Below, piece by piece: positions 34,292 through 46,000 of a DNA stretch of 64,000 nt. This DNA is from Klebsormidium nitens. Lineage: Eukaryota; Streptophyta; Klebsormidiophyceae; Klebsormidiales; Klebsormidiaceae. Within the stretch, counting starts at the first letter, position 1. Each line of letters opens with the position of its first letter. Below the pieces are notes generated by a model. That model had not been told where the DNA came from and ran no database searches. It saw only the letters and a list, made by a program, of their open reading frames with translations. Made by a program: the position numbers and the translations under genes. Location of the stretch: assembly GCA_000708835.1 (NCBI GenBank), contig DF236955.1, forward strand, positions 124,001-188,000, in the 5' to 3' direction.

Positions 34292-37162
34292 GAGGATGCG
34301 TTCGGAAGCTCATTTGAGTCTCATGAGTTAACAGTATTCTTGTGTGGCACGAAGATAAGGTTCGGCGCTCAGCATGATACACCTTGTCCTCGTAGTCTGG
34401 CTCTAGGAGGCGACGATTTTTTGTGAGTGTAGTTTATGGCGATTGCAAGACTAGGACACTGATCATTGGAAACGACAAGTCCCTTCGCAGATATTACTAT
34501 AAAAAAGCGAACAGTATTTGTGCATGCTATATCCGTCTTTCCAACTGGCAAAACGTCAAGATCGGTCTCATGCATTTGTCATTGCAGTTGTAGGTAAGTG
34601 TTGTTCAACAACGTAGTGACTGACTCAGGCTTACGTTGTCATACAGCTGGCCGGGGCGCCCTTGTGCTCAAATGCATATGCCATGCCAGCATGTGGCAGC
34701 AGTGACTGCCATTTGTCCTGCATGCAACGGTCATTACACAAGCTCGCCAATAGTGTTTTGCAATTGGTCGGGAAGTTCAAGCTGATCGAAGGGGCCCCGC
34801 CGTAAGTGAACGTCAGCTTGATCGAATCTTCTTTTTCCATCAGATTGGCGATCCGCAAGCTATTGACTCAGGATCGCGCGACACATGGTCCATGCAGCGC
34901 TGTAGCTACTAATATATGTTGCCCACATGAGGACCGGGCCCAACATGGTCACTCTGTGTCCTGCAGTCACTGCAACGGCATGACATGCCTTTACACGATT
35001 AGTATGCACTGAAGGATCTTGAGCTGATCATGTATAGATACTTGACCAAGCGACCGGTCTCGCTATAGATTTAGATTTAGTTGATTTAATATGGGTTCGG
35101 AGCCGTGGTCGGCTAAGACGACAATTGTCTCTTTGTGTATTTCTACACTAAACTCGCTCTTAATGCAAAGCTTAAGTGTAGATACTTTCTTATAACAGGC
35201 CACCACGCCGTGCATCAAGAAACGGTCACGATCCGTGCTTCATTCCCGTGATTCTTTTACACACGTGGAAAACGGTATGGTTTACATTTACTTTCCCACA
35301 AGTAGCCTGCCGAGCCGGAATATATGCATGACAGTGACAGTAAGTTTGTCGCATGCAAGATATCCCATATTCGATCCCAGTGCAAGGGACGGTTGCTACA
35401 ACGTCCAATCAATGTATGCCAGGATGACCAGGCTTCAATATGATGTGGAACTAAGTCAAGGACTACGCCTGGGTAGACACCACCTGCGAGCAAACTCAAT
35501 AAGGCCCATCCAACACATTGATACTCTTTTGATAGAGGACAAAGTGCAATCACAAGGTCAGAATCAGCGGTTCGCGACATTTGTGCACCCTGCATGACTG
35601 GATTGAGGTAGAAAGGGTAAACTACGCATGGAATTCGAAGTCTCAATTGTAAACAGAATTTCAAGCACATGTACAGAAGTTCCCTATACGACCTTGCCTT
35701 CCGAGCAAAAGTGGAGACTCTGAGTATAAGAACTGAGTTTGTGGTCAAAACAATGGACCAAAAGTATGCCAGGATAAAGCCAATGTTGCGATTGACGCGC
35801 AGAACGATATGAAAAGCAGGGCTCTTATATATTCAGGGCTAAAGGACTCGTCATCATTGCGGAAGGCCCGCGCAACCTGTAGATGAGCAAAACGAATATG
35901 CTTCCAGTTGTGCAAATGAACAGCCTGCTGAACCTTATCAACAGAGACATTGGCAATTGTTTGACACTAGTGCTGAGCAGAACGCAGCTTTCCCAGACAA
36001 TTAGAGAAACTCGTAAAGATTCATGGCTTCCTGCCCTCAATCGCCACGCAGGACAAACCGTGCTGCTTCAAAGCAATTTGTTGGATCTTTGAGCCATCAA
36101 TCACTTTGAGAAGAATCTCATCTGCTTGTGCAAGACTCGGTTGGCTATGCTCACACGTTTAGTGCTTCTTACTTACCACTGCCCTTCTGTTCCTCGCATC
36201 TAACGACCGGCCCTTTGGCCTCCTCATGTGCCCTGTACAGCGAGACCAATTGGAAATTGATGCAAAACAGCCAATGTTTGGATTGTCACAACGCAACAGA
36301 ATTGTCTACAGCAAACTTCAAAGTAATCGAGTAATACAGAGCATGTTGCCTGCTTCCAAAGTCCACAACAGGTTTCGTTACAATCTCAAAACCCAGAAGG
36401 TGGTATGTTTTCCAAGGCAAAAAGACGCATTTTAACAGAAACAGTACTCCGGCAAGAGACACAAGGAGACTACAGTAACCTTTTCAGCAGAAACTCTGTG
36501 TGTCAAAAGAGCTTCACTTGGGGCAATAGCTCATTTTGACTCTGCTAAGTAAAAGTGAAGGCTTTCACAGTCAGTGTTCCGACACATCGCTGTTCAAAAC
36601 AGGGTAAAAAAGCTCTTGCCGTGAAAGCTGTACATGAACACCGTTTACTTTTCGAACAAAAGTTGCCTCCATTCACATCAATGCAAAATTCACCTGGCGT
36701 CCAAGTGGGCATGGCCTGGAAGAACGACGACGAAACACCATCGTTACTGAAGCCTGACAGGGGGCCCCTGTGCATGTTTCTTCTACATATTGTCCCTCCC
36801 GGGGGCAACACCGCAACGATGGCTTGCCTGCTGCTAGTTGAGTGGGTCGTCGATGGATGAAATTTTGAAAAAAGCGAGGCAGGCTTTAGCGCTACAAGCT
36901 GGGCCATCATGCGTTTGCAATGTCAGCACTTTGGTATCAGAAGGACCAATGGTGAGGAAGTCTCATACAAGTTACCAGGCAGGTCTAGTGGAAGAGCGCC
37001 TTCAGCTATTGCCAATTGACTTCTCAGAGTCACCTTGAACTTTGAAGTTTTCCCCTTCCTCTGGTGGCGAGACTATCGTAATCATTGCGCGTGGCGCGCG
37101 CGTGCACATCCGGTTTAACTTCAAAATTAGTACAGCGCGGCCCGGCCGTTGTCGCGCGACAT
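34292..37162. other. Long intergenic stretch, nothing recognised
   Basis: About 2.9 kb without a supportable exon. The longest open frames (minus 35257-35748 and minus 36545-36910) have no recognisable motif or transit-peptide pattern and could be chance. An unrecognised or noncoding transcript cannot be excluded. Confidence 0.35.
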
Positions 37163-38761
37163 ATGAGGGTTTCGGGGTTTAGGGGCGGCCGCGCGACCTA
37201 CAATGGCCACAGCCAGAACGCCCTGAGCCTGCCCAATCCTGATGCAGTTCGCAAGCCAGACAGGAGACAGAAAGTTTTCGATCCTGCAGGAAAAGCGGCA
37301 GGTGATCCCCGGCAGCCTGATCGAGGCCTTCGGAGTAGGCAGATTGGCAGAAGTGCGATTGGGGTGCGGTTGATGATGATGACGTCAAAAGTGGTTTGTT
37401 CTCACGGACCAACTTTCAAGTCGGGAGCCTGTCACATGCACTATCTCAAAGAGATCGTCAAACGCATGTAGTGCGGGTCAAGCTGCCGGACATCCCAAAC
37501 ACCCCGGTAACAAGGAGAGCATTGGAAAAAGCGAGAAGGATTGAGAAGCTGGAGAAGACGTCATAGGACTGGAAGGGTCCTGCGACAACATCCAGACCTG
37601 CTGTGCAACCACCGGGGAAGCAGGTGAGGACGCACACTTTGTTTCGAATGATTCTATAATCTTTGCTACTAGTTCGTCATCCGGGATCAGCTCTCGTCAG
37701 ACATGCTTGGTTTTCTTAGAGGTTTTGCCTTGATTCCACCTGGACTTCGTAAGGCAGCCAGGGTTGCTGCCCGGCAAAAGACTTTGCACATGCTACATGG
37801 AATCAAATTTATGTGCCTGCTGCTCAATTCTTGAATTGCAACTCCTGCAGAAGACTCTGCTTGATTTTGCATATGAGACTGTACTGGAGCATCGCCCGAT
37901 GGCAGCTCAACCTCACAGTAGCTGCTTGAAGGACAGAAAAAGCCTCAACTTGGGATCGGCACAATTGTTTTCTGCTTGCCCTATGCTCTTTACTGATAAA
38001 GACCTGCAATATAAGCCTACGAAGCAAGTGCTTAGCATCGGCCTCGGGAAGTCTGAGAGAACGTCTACCACCTTCCCCGTACTAACCTGAAGCTGCCACC
38101 ATTCTACAGGGGGATAAGCAAAAATCCTTGGATAAGCAGGTGGAAGAGCGGCTGGCGGCCGCGAAGGTGAGTGATGAACCTTAACTCTGTCAGAATTAGC
38201 TGGTTAGATTCGTATCAGAGCAGACGTGGCCACAAAACCAAGTCGTGTGATGCCCCTGCTATTGTGTCGCAGCAAGTGAGGGCCATGGCACAGCTCAGGC
38301 TCTGGAGTAGTTGCCAAGAGAGCACACATGACAGTTGCTTCGCAGGGACAAAATGGAACCATACGTGACGACCTCATCCTGGCATGTCAGTGTTCAATCT
38401 TCGTTCAGGGTTGCGACCTCATGGAAGGCCCCCGAGGTTTTCTGTACCGTTGGGCCAACATAGCCTCGAGTATCCATTTCAATTTCGTTCCTGTGTGCAG
38501 AAAATTAAAAAGCACGAAAAAGAGTACGACGAGGCCGGGGCTTATTTGCTAAGCTTCACGGTGTCGACGTTGATTGTGCTATCGGTAATGGGGGTGATAG
38601 TCAGCGCGACGGCGGTCGGGGGCCCAGTATCAAATGAGCTTACCACCGGCCTCACCAAGTGGTTTGTAGCTACCGTGGTCGTGGCAAACGGTGTCGTGTT
38701 GGTAACGAACGCCGTTAAATATTACATCGCGTCAAAGGACCTTACACGGTTGCTTAGGTAG
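37163..38761 (+). CDS. Unrecognised small membrane protein, two predicted helices
   Basis: Exons 37163-37301, 37472-37506, 37567-37623, 38110-38166 and 38501-38761 join in phase to 549 nt, or 182 residues. The N-terminal half is polar and basic (LPNPDAVRKPDRRQKVFDP, then RVKLPDIPNTP and TTSRPAVQPPGKQGDKQ). A charged helix (VEERLAAAKKIKKHEKEYDE) precedes two hydrophobic segments, LLSFTVSTLIVLSVMGVIVSA and WFVATVVVANGVVLVTNAV, with a short tail KDLTRLLR. I do not recognise the family; an organelle or inner-membrane protein is only a guess. The model needs a 60-base intron at 37507-37566 whose acceptor TAG is otherwise an in-frame stop. The 3' exons are the most secure; the first exon is the least. 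Confidence 0.6.
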
Positions 38762-39905
38762 GCTCCATGTAAGACCTTTCTTCTGGACACAGGGCAGGAA
38801 GGAGGTCCTGATCTGGCGCGAATTTGTCTGGTCGATCATCCCGTTGTGTCGTCGACTTCCGAATCAGTCCATATGTGTTGATATAATCAGGCCTTGTTAT
38901 TTTGCGAGTTATTTCATTAATTAAGTCGACAATCTGCAGGGATTGATACAATATGCATGGCGGAGTCATGCACCATCGTCGATCAATTCGAATAGGATGG
39001 CACGCCTTGCAACTCATGCAGGACGAAGTCAGGTTGTACGAGATGACTCCTTTCACGTGGACGATTAGCTGACTCATGAAGCCTGAGCCTAGTTGATCGC
39101 GCAGCTCCTTTACGAGGCATCATGCAGAATAGCTAGGTTCTCGATTCAATCATTTCACGATCTGGGATTCCCGTCGACACGTACGGTCATCGCATCAATC
39201 AATTGAAGCACTAGCTTTCAACATGCATGACCGGGGAAGGCACTGCCAATCCCATGCTACTTTATTGCGGCTGGCTGTCGGCTTACTTGAACACTCATGC
39301 AAGTGCAATCAACACCGAACAAGCATTGTACTAGGCTCAGCCTTTGAAGGTAAACAAAATTTGCCAGTCGTCACAGTGTTCGAAGCTGGTTGCAGCGGCT
39401 AGCGTGTCCGGCCAACCACTTTGATTCATGTACGGTAAACGAGCCGTGGCCAATTGCCAGCTCCGGCCCCTAGCTGGCTGCACTAGCTTCGTAGGAGAGT
39501 GATCCGATCAAGAATCATGACATCCGCAACGATGAATGATTGTGAACGGCGCGCGTATACCGTGCCGCGCGGCTGCACACGGTTCTGATTTCGACGGCCC
39601 GATTCTCTTCGTATGCAACTGTCCATAAACAGTTACTGAGCTAACGCAAGACAACCTTTCCTGTCTATCTTCGTACAATTTGCGATTCATTACGATTGCC
39701 TCGCTTGTTTGCTACCTACTCGAGTATCAGCAAAGCCTCCTCTTTGACTTTCTGGGTCTACAAGCAAGCGCAAGCATCGATCATAGATATAACGATAAGT
39801 GGGCTCACATCGCTTTGTCTTGAGCTGCTCTAAGGCAACAACCTCGATGCTCAGCCTCGGACTTTCCATGCAGCTTTGCAAACGTAAGGCAAAAGTACTT
39901 ACTTG
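38762..39905. other. Intergenic, convergent 3' flanks
   Basis: About 1.1 kb between a plus-strand and a minus-strand gene end. Nothing recognisable was seen. Confidence 0.4.
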
Positions 39906-41546
39906 TCACTGGGCCTCTCTAGCCTCAGTTCTCATCTTGTCTGCCTCAATCACCTCTAAAAACCAGATAGCTTCCCGGTTTGGCGCCTTGGTCAGGTCCA
40001 CCAGTTTATGGACCTGATCAAACACAAGGCACAGTCTTGCCAACTTTCAGGTATAGACAAAGTTGAGAGTGGTTGGTTAGATCACCATCCTTATGAAAAT
40101 TGATTGATCCAACCAACTGTTCATGTGCTTGCTGACTCAAATAGGCATGTGAACACCGTTAAGCAACCAAGACAGAGACAGCGCCTTGCTGTCTGCCAAG
40201 GGGCCTTGTATCTGATTTTAAGCGCTCTGGTGTCACAACTTCCAATTGTGGTATCATGATTGACAACGAGGCACTAGTTAACTAGGCTGGCCTCTTCAGA
40301 GTGAGGGCACACGGCCATGTCCCGCCTCAAAAGTGCCGTGAAACATGCTTCGTCGAAGTATATTGAGCAGATTGACGAAGTACCATTACCTTCAGAACCA
40401 CTCTTTATCCTCACTCACCTTTACATAGTGACCCCCATCGTCCTTGTCGGTGGTCAAGGGCCCAATTACCAGGATGTATGCCCCTACAGGCATCAAAGCG
40501 AAAGGCATACTGACTGTTAATTCGCTTCATCTGAGACAGACTTGACTTGAAAGGAGTCCAACCACCGAGCTTCTGCTATTCAGTCCCTCCATGCTCAAAG
40601 AAGGAAGTCTTGCGGTTGTTCTATTGGCACTACAGCTTGCCTCACATAATGCTAGCAACATTTGAAGGTGAGGGTGCGGGCTGGACTGCAATCTTTCGTC
40701 TTCTCCCAAGAGTATACAAGAAGCATAACACTGCAAAACATCCAAGCAAGTCAGCTTGCATCCAAGCCACTCATATTGTCATGAGGCATTTCTGGATCTG
40801 GCTTGCAAAAGCAGTAATACGGATGACAAATAGAGGTCTTTGTCATGAAGCATTTCAGTTTGGCTTGCGAAAGCTGTATCACGGTTGACAACTAGAGGAG
40901 GCCCCACCTGCCCGCAGTGTGTGCACGTTCCCCATCTTGGACATGTCCAGCTCGATGACCCCGGTGCCATCGTCAAGCGCCCCGATCTTTTCCCCCAGGT
41001 CTTCGTCAGAGGCCAAGAGAACACCCTGCGCTCAAGCATATGAAGCAGATTCAGGGTGCAGAATATGAAAAAAGCTGCAAGTGGTGTGGGAAATCCATAA
41101 GGTAAAGTAAGTAAAAGTAAAAGTATAGTAAAGTAAAACATGGCGATCAAATGCAAAGCTTTCTGATCGCCTTTGAGGATCTAAAACAGGCAGGTGGTGG
41201 TTGAACTTCTCTGAACACCTTGCTGGATGCTCTTTCGCAGGGCATGACATGTACACAAAGCTGAAGATCAGAATCGTGGCAAGACATTGAGAGGCCAATC
41301 CACTTGATTCCAAGCGGTTCAAAATGTCGAAGCGCCCTTGCCCCAGAGGGGTCTTGCCGATCATCATCACAAAGCATGACGCGTTCGAAGTACCTGTAGC
41401 CAGACTCTCTGGAAAGTGACTCCCCTGGCCCTGTATCGCTTCCACTTGGGTCCACCGTCATCGGTGTCCTCTGCCGCTTGCGGCACCACCTCTGTCTCTG
41501 CCAACTGGTCGACGAAGAACTTGGGCGCTGGCAGCGTGTAATCCAT
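39906..41546 (-). CDS. RMI2: RecQ-mediated genome instability protein 2 (RMI2)
   Basis: Minus-strand exons 41546-41394, 41025-40908, 40483-40419 and 40013-39906 sum to 444 nt, or 147 residues, the usual length of RMI2. The start MDYTLPAPKFFVDQLAETE matches the plant RMI2 opening. The OB-fold core follows: VTFQRVWLQGVLLASDED, a strand LDDGTGVIELDMS, then LRAGAYILVIGPL and HYVKVHKLVDLTKAPNR, ending IWFLEVIEADK. RMI2 is the small OB-fold subunit that joins RMI1, TOP3A and a RecQ helicase in the complex that dissolves double Holliday junctions in the nucleus. Compared with the land-plant form there is an acidic insert after the first strand (EVVPQAAEDTDDGG). The phases of all three introns agree. 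Confidence 0.85.
41101..41138. repeat. Simple GTAAA-rich repeat
   Basis: A short low-complexity tract built of GTAAA and GTAAAA units in the first intron of RMI2. Confidence 0.8.
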
Positions 41547-43048
41547 TGTAACCCTCGTGAATCAAATGTTTCAGCATCTCTACTGTGCAGGACTTTCTTT
41601 CAGCTTCTTGTGGGGCTTGTCCTTCCTGCTCTTGCTTTGAATAAACGTGGTCATTGATAAGCGCTTATTCAATTCAGCTCTATAACCATGACAGCTGAGA
41701 GTCGCGCCTTTTACTCAGCCAAGAGCCTTGAGCATTGCCGCGTGCAGATGGAGGATTAGGGCTCAATGGGTTTACAACTCTATGTGCAGCAGATGCGCTG
41801 CTATAGCATTGGTGCTAATGCGCTTCCCAACTCGCTCTTGCAGTCACGAGAAACCTGCTTCATTTTCAGCTGCACCACCATACAGGCCTGCTTTATCAGA
41901 AGCGAGGGCCCGTCCAGATTTGGAAACTGGAGCACTCAATCCTTCCTGTCCTGCCGCCGTCCTTTGCAGATAGTGAAATTGAAGAAAGTCACAGAAGAAG
42001 TGCATGCATTTGAGGAGACCTTAGGCTTTGGCAGGCCTTGTGCACGAGACGTTCAAGTCGAATTGGGCTTCCTATAGCGGGTGTGAAGAATGCATAATGC
42101 ACCGCCAAGCCAATGCTGCACAGTGCACAATGCACATGTATGCCGCTGTGAGGGTTTCAAATTCTAGGGAACGGTTGCGACTCGCGAGTCTGACACAGGG
42201 CTGAGGCCCAGGGCAGAGTCGACGTGTTCACACTGCTTCACAGCTGAAACAACAATCATGCTTAACATTGAAATACGGTCTTCGGTTACCGAGTCTCAAC
42301 CTCTACAGCTGTTATCTTTTTCTGCTCTTTAATCTTTACGTAAAACCTGACCCTCAATTTCAAATCGACAAATTTGATGCTTGCGCGCTCGTGTATTTTC
42401 TCTCGCAGGACACGGAGGCACGCACGGGACTTCAACACGGTTCTACACTGAAGCACACTGGAGTACCTTTTCCCCTCCACAAAAGGCGGGCCCAAGTTAA
42501 AAGCCAAGGGACCTCGGAGGGGTTTTTAACGGCTCCAGTGTAGTCATATAGACATTCTTCAATGTAGAATCGTGGTAGAAGTTGCCGTAGCGTTGCCTAT
42601 AAAGAACCTGAAATTTTAACGTACGGTAGTATAAGTGGCCTGATTAGTCATAGAATCGGCGTATACGCCTCTAGCTGCTTGCGGTAGTCCTATGCTCTTT
42701 TTGGGTCTGTAGGAGCATAGGATGTGAACCATTGACACAGACCCTCTCCGTACCGGTAAAACGGTCGGATTGTAAATACCTAACACCATCATGCAAACGT
42801 TAACTTGGTGACAGTGCTGTCCAACTTTGGCGGCCCCTCCGAGTTCTCTTGAAATTGAGCAGAACCTCGTGAGAAGTTTTATGGGCGCCTGTGAGCAGAG
42901 GGAGGAGCAAATTTATCAGTGCATCTGGAGTCAGGGAGGAACGAAGGAGGAGGGGAGTGCACGAAGTGGCACAAAGATCTGAATGGCCAAAGGAGCCTCC
43001 TGAAGTTTGAACTCAGTTGGTTGACGGCGGCGAGCTGCACTCCCCATC
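41547..43048. promoter_or_regulatory. Divergent intergenic region, RMI2 and Rieske oxygenase
   Basis: About 1.5 kb between two divergent genes, presumably holding both promoters. Open frames here (for example 42268-42543) have no recognisable features. Confidence 0.4.
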
Positions 43049-46000
43049 ATGGCTCAGATCAGGATGCACCTACAAGATCAACTCCGCTGCACAGGTGTCA
43101 GCGCTTGGTGGGATGCAACATGTGGGCCTGGTGCTGTGCCCAGCCAGAACCTGGCACGTCAACGTTGTCCCACTCTATTCACGCGAAAGCCTTTGTTGAA
43201 AGCTCAGGTGTCACACAATGGCATGCGCACACCTGCGCCGTCCTGTCCAAAATACAGGTCAAGTGGTCGCTTCCTGAAAGGATTGCCCCTCTCTGGGCGG
43301 TGCTTGGGGAACCTTCCTAGAAAGAAAAGTGCTAAAAGGACGAACACAACAGTCAGAGCAGCTCTTGCGGAGAGGCCGCCGAAACTTGAACGCAAGAGCG
43401 CAGAAGATGGGAAGGTGCCTTACAACTGGCAGACTGAATGGTATCCCGTGTACATTACGGAGCAGATGCCGAAGGATCGGCCGATGGCGTTCACCCTGTT
43501 TGACACCCCCCTGGTCCTCTTCTATGATGGCACAGGAAAGCTGAGCTGTGTGGAAGATAGGTGCCCCCACAGAGCAGCGAAGCTGTCAGAAGGGCAGGTG
43601 AGAGAATCAATTGCCGCAGGCTTGGAGTCCGTTCGTATGTTGCCCTGTCACCCATATTCTGTTATGCGGGAGAGGGATTGATCGCCGCGGGCTTTAGGTC
43701 CTTTTGATTGTTACCTTGTTTCTCTTATGCTCTTGTGATCATTAAAGAAAGCGTTCGGGGGTCTCAAGGAAGCTTTTGTAGCAAATCAGATACCTCAGAC
43801 GGCATTTGTACGGATTGCTTATCTTTGCACCGTGCCTTTCATAGGCCTAACTGCTTGAACGTTTCTTACCCTGATCTCACTCGAACGTGACAAACCAAGG
43901 AGAACTTCCTGCTTTATCATGGGTGCCCGACCCTCTAGTTTAGCAGAAGAAAGGTTCACTTCTGAAGCTCACATTGGAGGACGTTGACAATTTGTGCTTT
44001 TTGAAGAACCAGGTTGGATAACTCTTCCCCCTCATTGATCCAGATCATTGACGGGAAACTGGAGTGCCTCTACCATGGGTGGCAATTTGAGGGGGATGGC
44101 AGTTGTTCAAAGATCCCTCAGCTCACAGACGGGGCTGCCATCCCTCGGGCTGCCTGCGTGAGGACTTACACAGTCAGAGACCGGCAAGGTGATCAATCAA
44201 CTCAGGATTCAATTGTACTGCTTCGAATGCCTCTGTACTTATGTCAGAAGTAAAGGTGCTGCCCCTGGTGTCCAGGGGTCATGTGAAAAGTCAAGGGGAG
44301 GGGCGCTTGCAACTCAAATATGTCTGCTTCCAATCAGCAAGAAGCTGCTTCGTTAATTTATTGCCCGCTTGTCTTTTGTCGTCTGTCTATGCTTACTGTT
44401 TGTCTTGATCCAACTTGTGGGGATCTCCACTAACTGTAGTCAATTGTTATCTGCTTTAACGTGCTATGGCTTTTCAAGCTATACTTATATGACATGAACA
44501 CTTTTCATCTGGAGTCTTGTTGCTCTCGAAGTTGGGTACTGCTTGTTCTTTCAAAACCAAAAACTAATAATGTTCGTTCTTTCTCTAAAGCCCAACCAAT
44601 TGTCTCGCTAACGCCTGTGTTTCATCCTCCAACCAGGGGTGGTCTGGGTTTGGATGGGAAAGGAGTCAGAGGCGGACGAGTCAAAGCTGCCCTACTGGAA
44701 CGATCTCGACATGGAGGGCTTCAGAGTTGACTCGCACATCCATGACCTACCCTACGACAGCGGGATTCTGCTTGAAAACCTCATGGACCCCGCACACATC
44801 CCCATCTCTCACGACAAGTTAGCGCACCCCCAACCATATCCTCTCGTTTTCAATTCAAGCTTGGTGTGATAGTTTGCCGCAGCGTGTTTGCAAAAACGGC
44901 AAAAATGCAAGCACTTTAGGCATGTGTTTCTGCAGCTTAACAGCCGCGATACGGATTGTGATGTTTGTCTTTGTGTTGCAAACGCAACGCTTTTGTCTAA
45001 CATAATACATTTCGTAGCTGCAAAAGTTGCCAACACGACAGAAGCAATACATACTTTCAGGGATTTTATCATGAGTTGAGAGCCTTGTGTTTTCGCAATT
45101 AGAAACGACCCTGTTTCAAGGGATTGCTCTGCCTTGTGCGTTGTACTCACTCGGATTCCATTCTTGCAGGACGGACCCCAATGGCCGCCGAGAGGACGCG
45201 CAAGCGCTTTGGTTCGACGTGACAGAGCGGACCGATCGTGGATTTGCCGGCGGGTGGGTTTCACGGTTTCTTGTTGCTTAAGCGCCGAGTTTGGACGTCT
45301 TTTCAATTCATGCTCTTCCGCTGGGTCTTACACCACCGAGCCTTGACAAAAGACGAACTCGCCTTATTCCAGAAGGTACCCTGCTTAGAGTGGGCCACGA
45401 TGGTTGACACTGTCCAAGAGCGAGATTTTTCCAGTCTGCTTGACACTGGCGACTTACGTTTCGAGATACAAGCCGGATGCTTTGACTAGTTCACTCTTAT
45501 GTCTGCGGCGGATTCACGGACAGACCGGCGCTTCTTGAGGCCTTGCCCAGTCAAGCACGAATGCAGGTAGCATCAGCTCAAGGACTTCAGTGAACAGGCG
45601 TCTTTCAATTTCTGCTCGGAATGGGACCTGGAAGGCGGGGGTTCGTATCTCCAACGTCGCCTTGCGAATCTCCAGCGTGTTCGGGTCTTCCTTACCTCGT
45701 TGGCGCTTTTGGTACGAAATGGATTTGCGCCGAAGCGCCAAAGCATCGAGAGCCACACTGCAGCATTCCATCATTCGCGCGGACGATCGTTCAAGCTTAT
45801 TGCTCTGCGGCGAACCTTCCGGAGTCCATAACAATCCGTTCCGTTCCGTTTCGCTTTGCAGATTTGGGATGACCAAGCCCCGGGCGGACGGCACGGTGCC
45901 CGGGTTTACGGGCCGCTTCGTGGCCCCCTGCGTGTTCAACAGCCGGCGCGAGTGGGTGGATAAGAAAGGCAACAAGGTCGTCTCGCTCGCGCTCATTCTG

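Noticed and set aside
35257-35748. Minus-strand 163-residue frame in the 34-37 kb gap
   Set aside because: Composition is mixed and Cys/Leu-rich without motif, codon bias or flanking splice sites that lead to further exons.
36545-36910. Minus-strand 121-residue frame
   Set aside because: No recognised motif and no supporting exons.
37564-37566. In-frame TAG as proof that the membrane-protein gene is a pseudogene
   Set aside because: The TAG coincides with a plausible splice acceptor and the flanking exons stay in phase when the 60 bases are removed.
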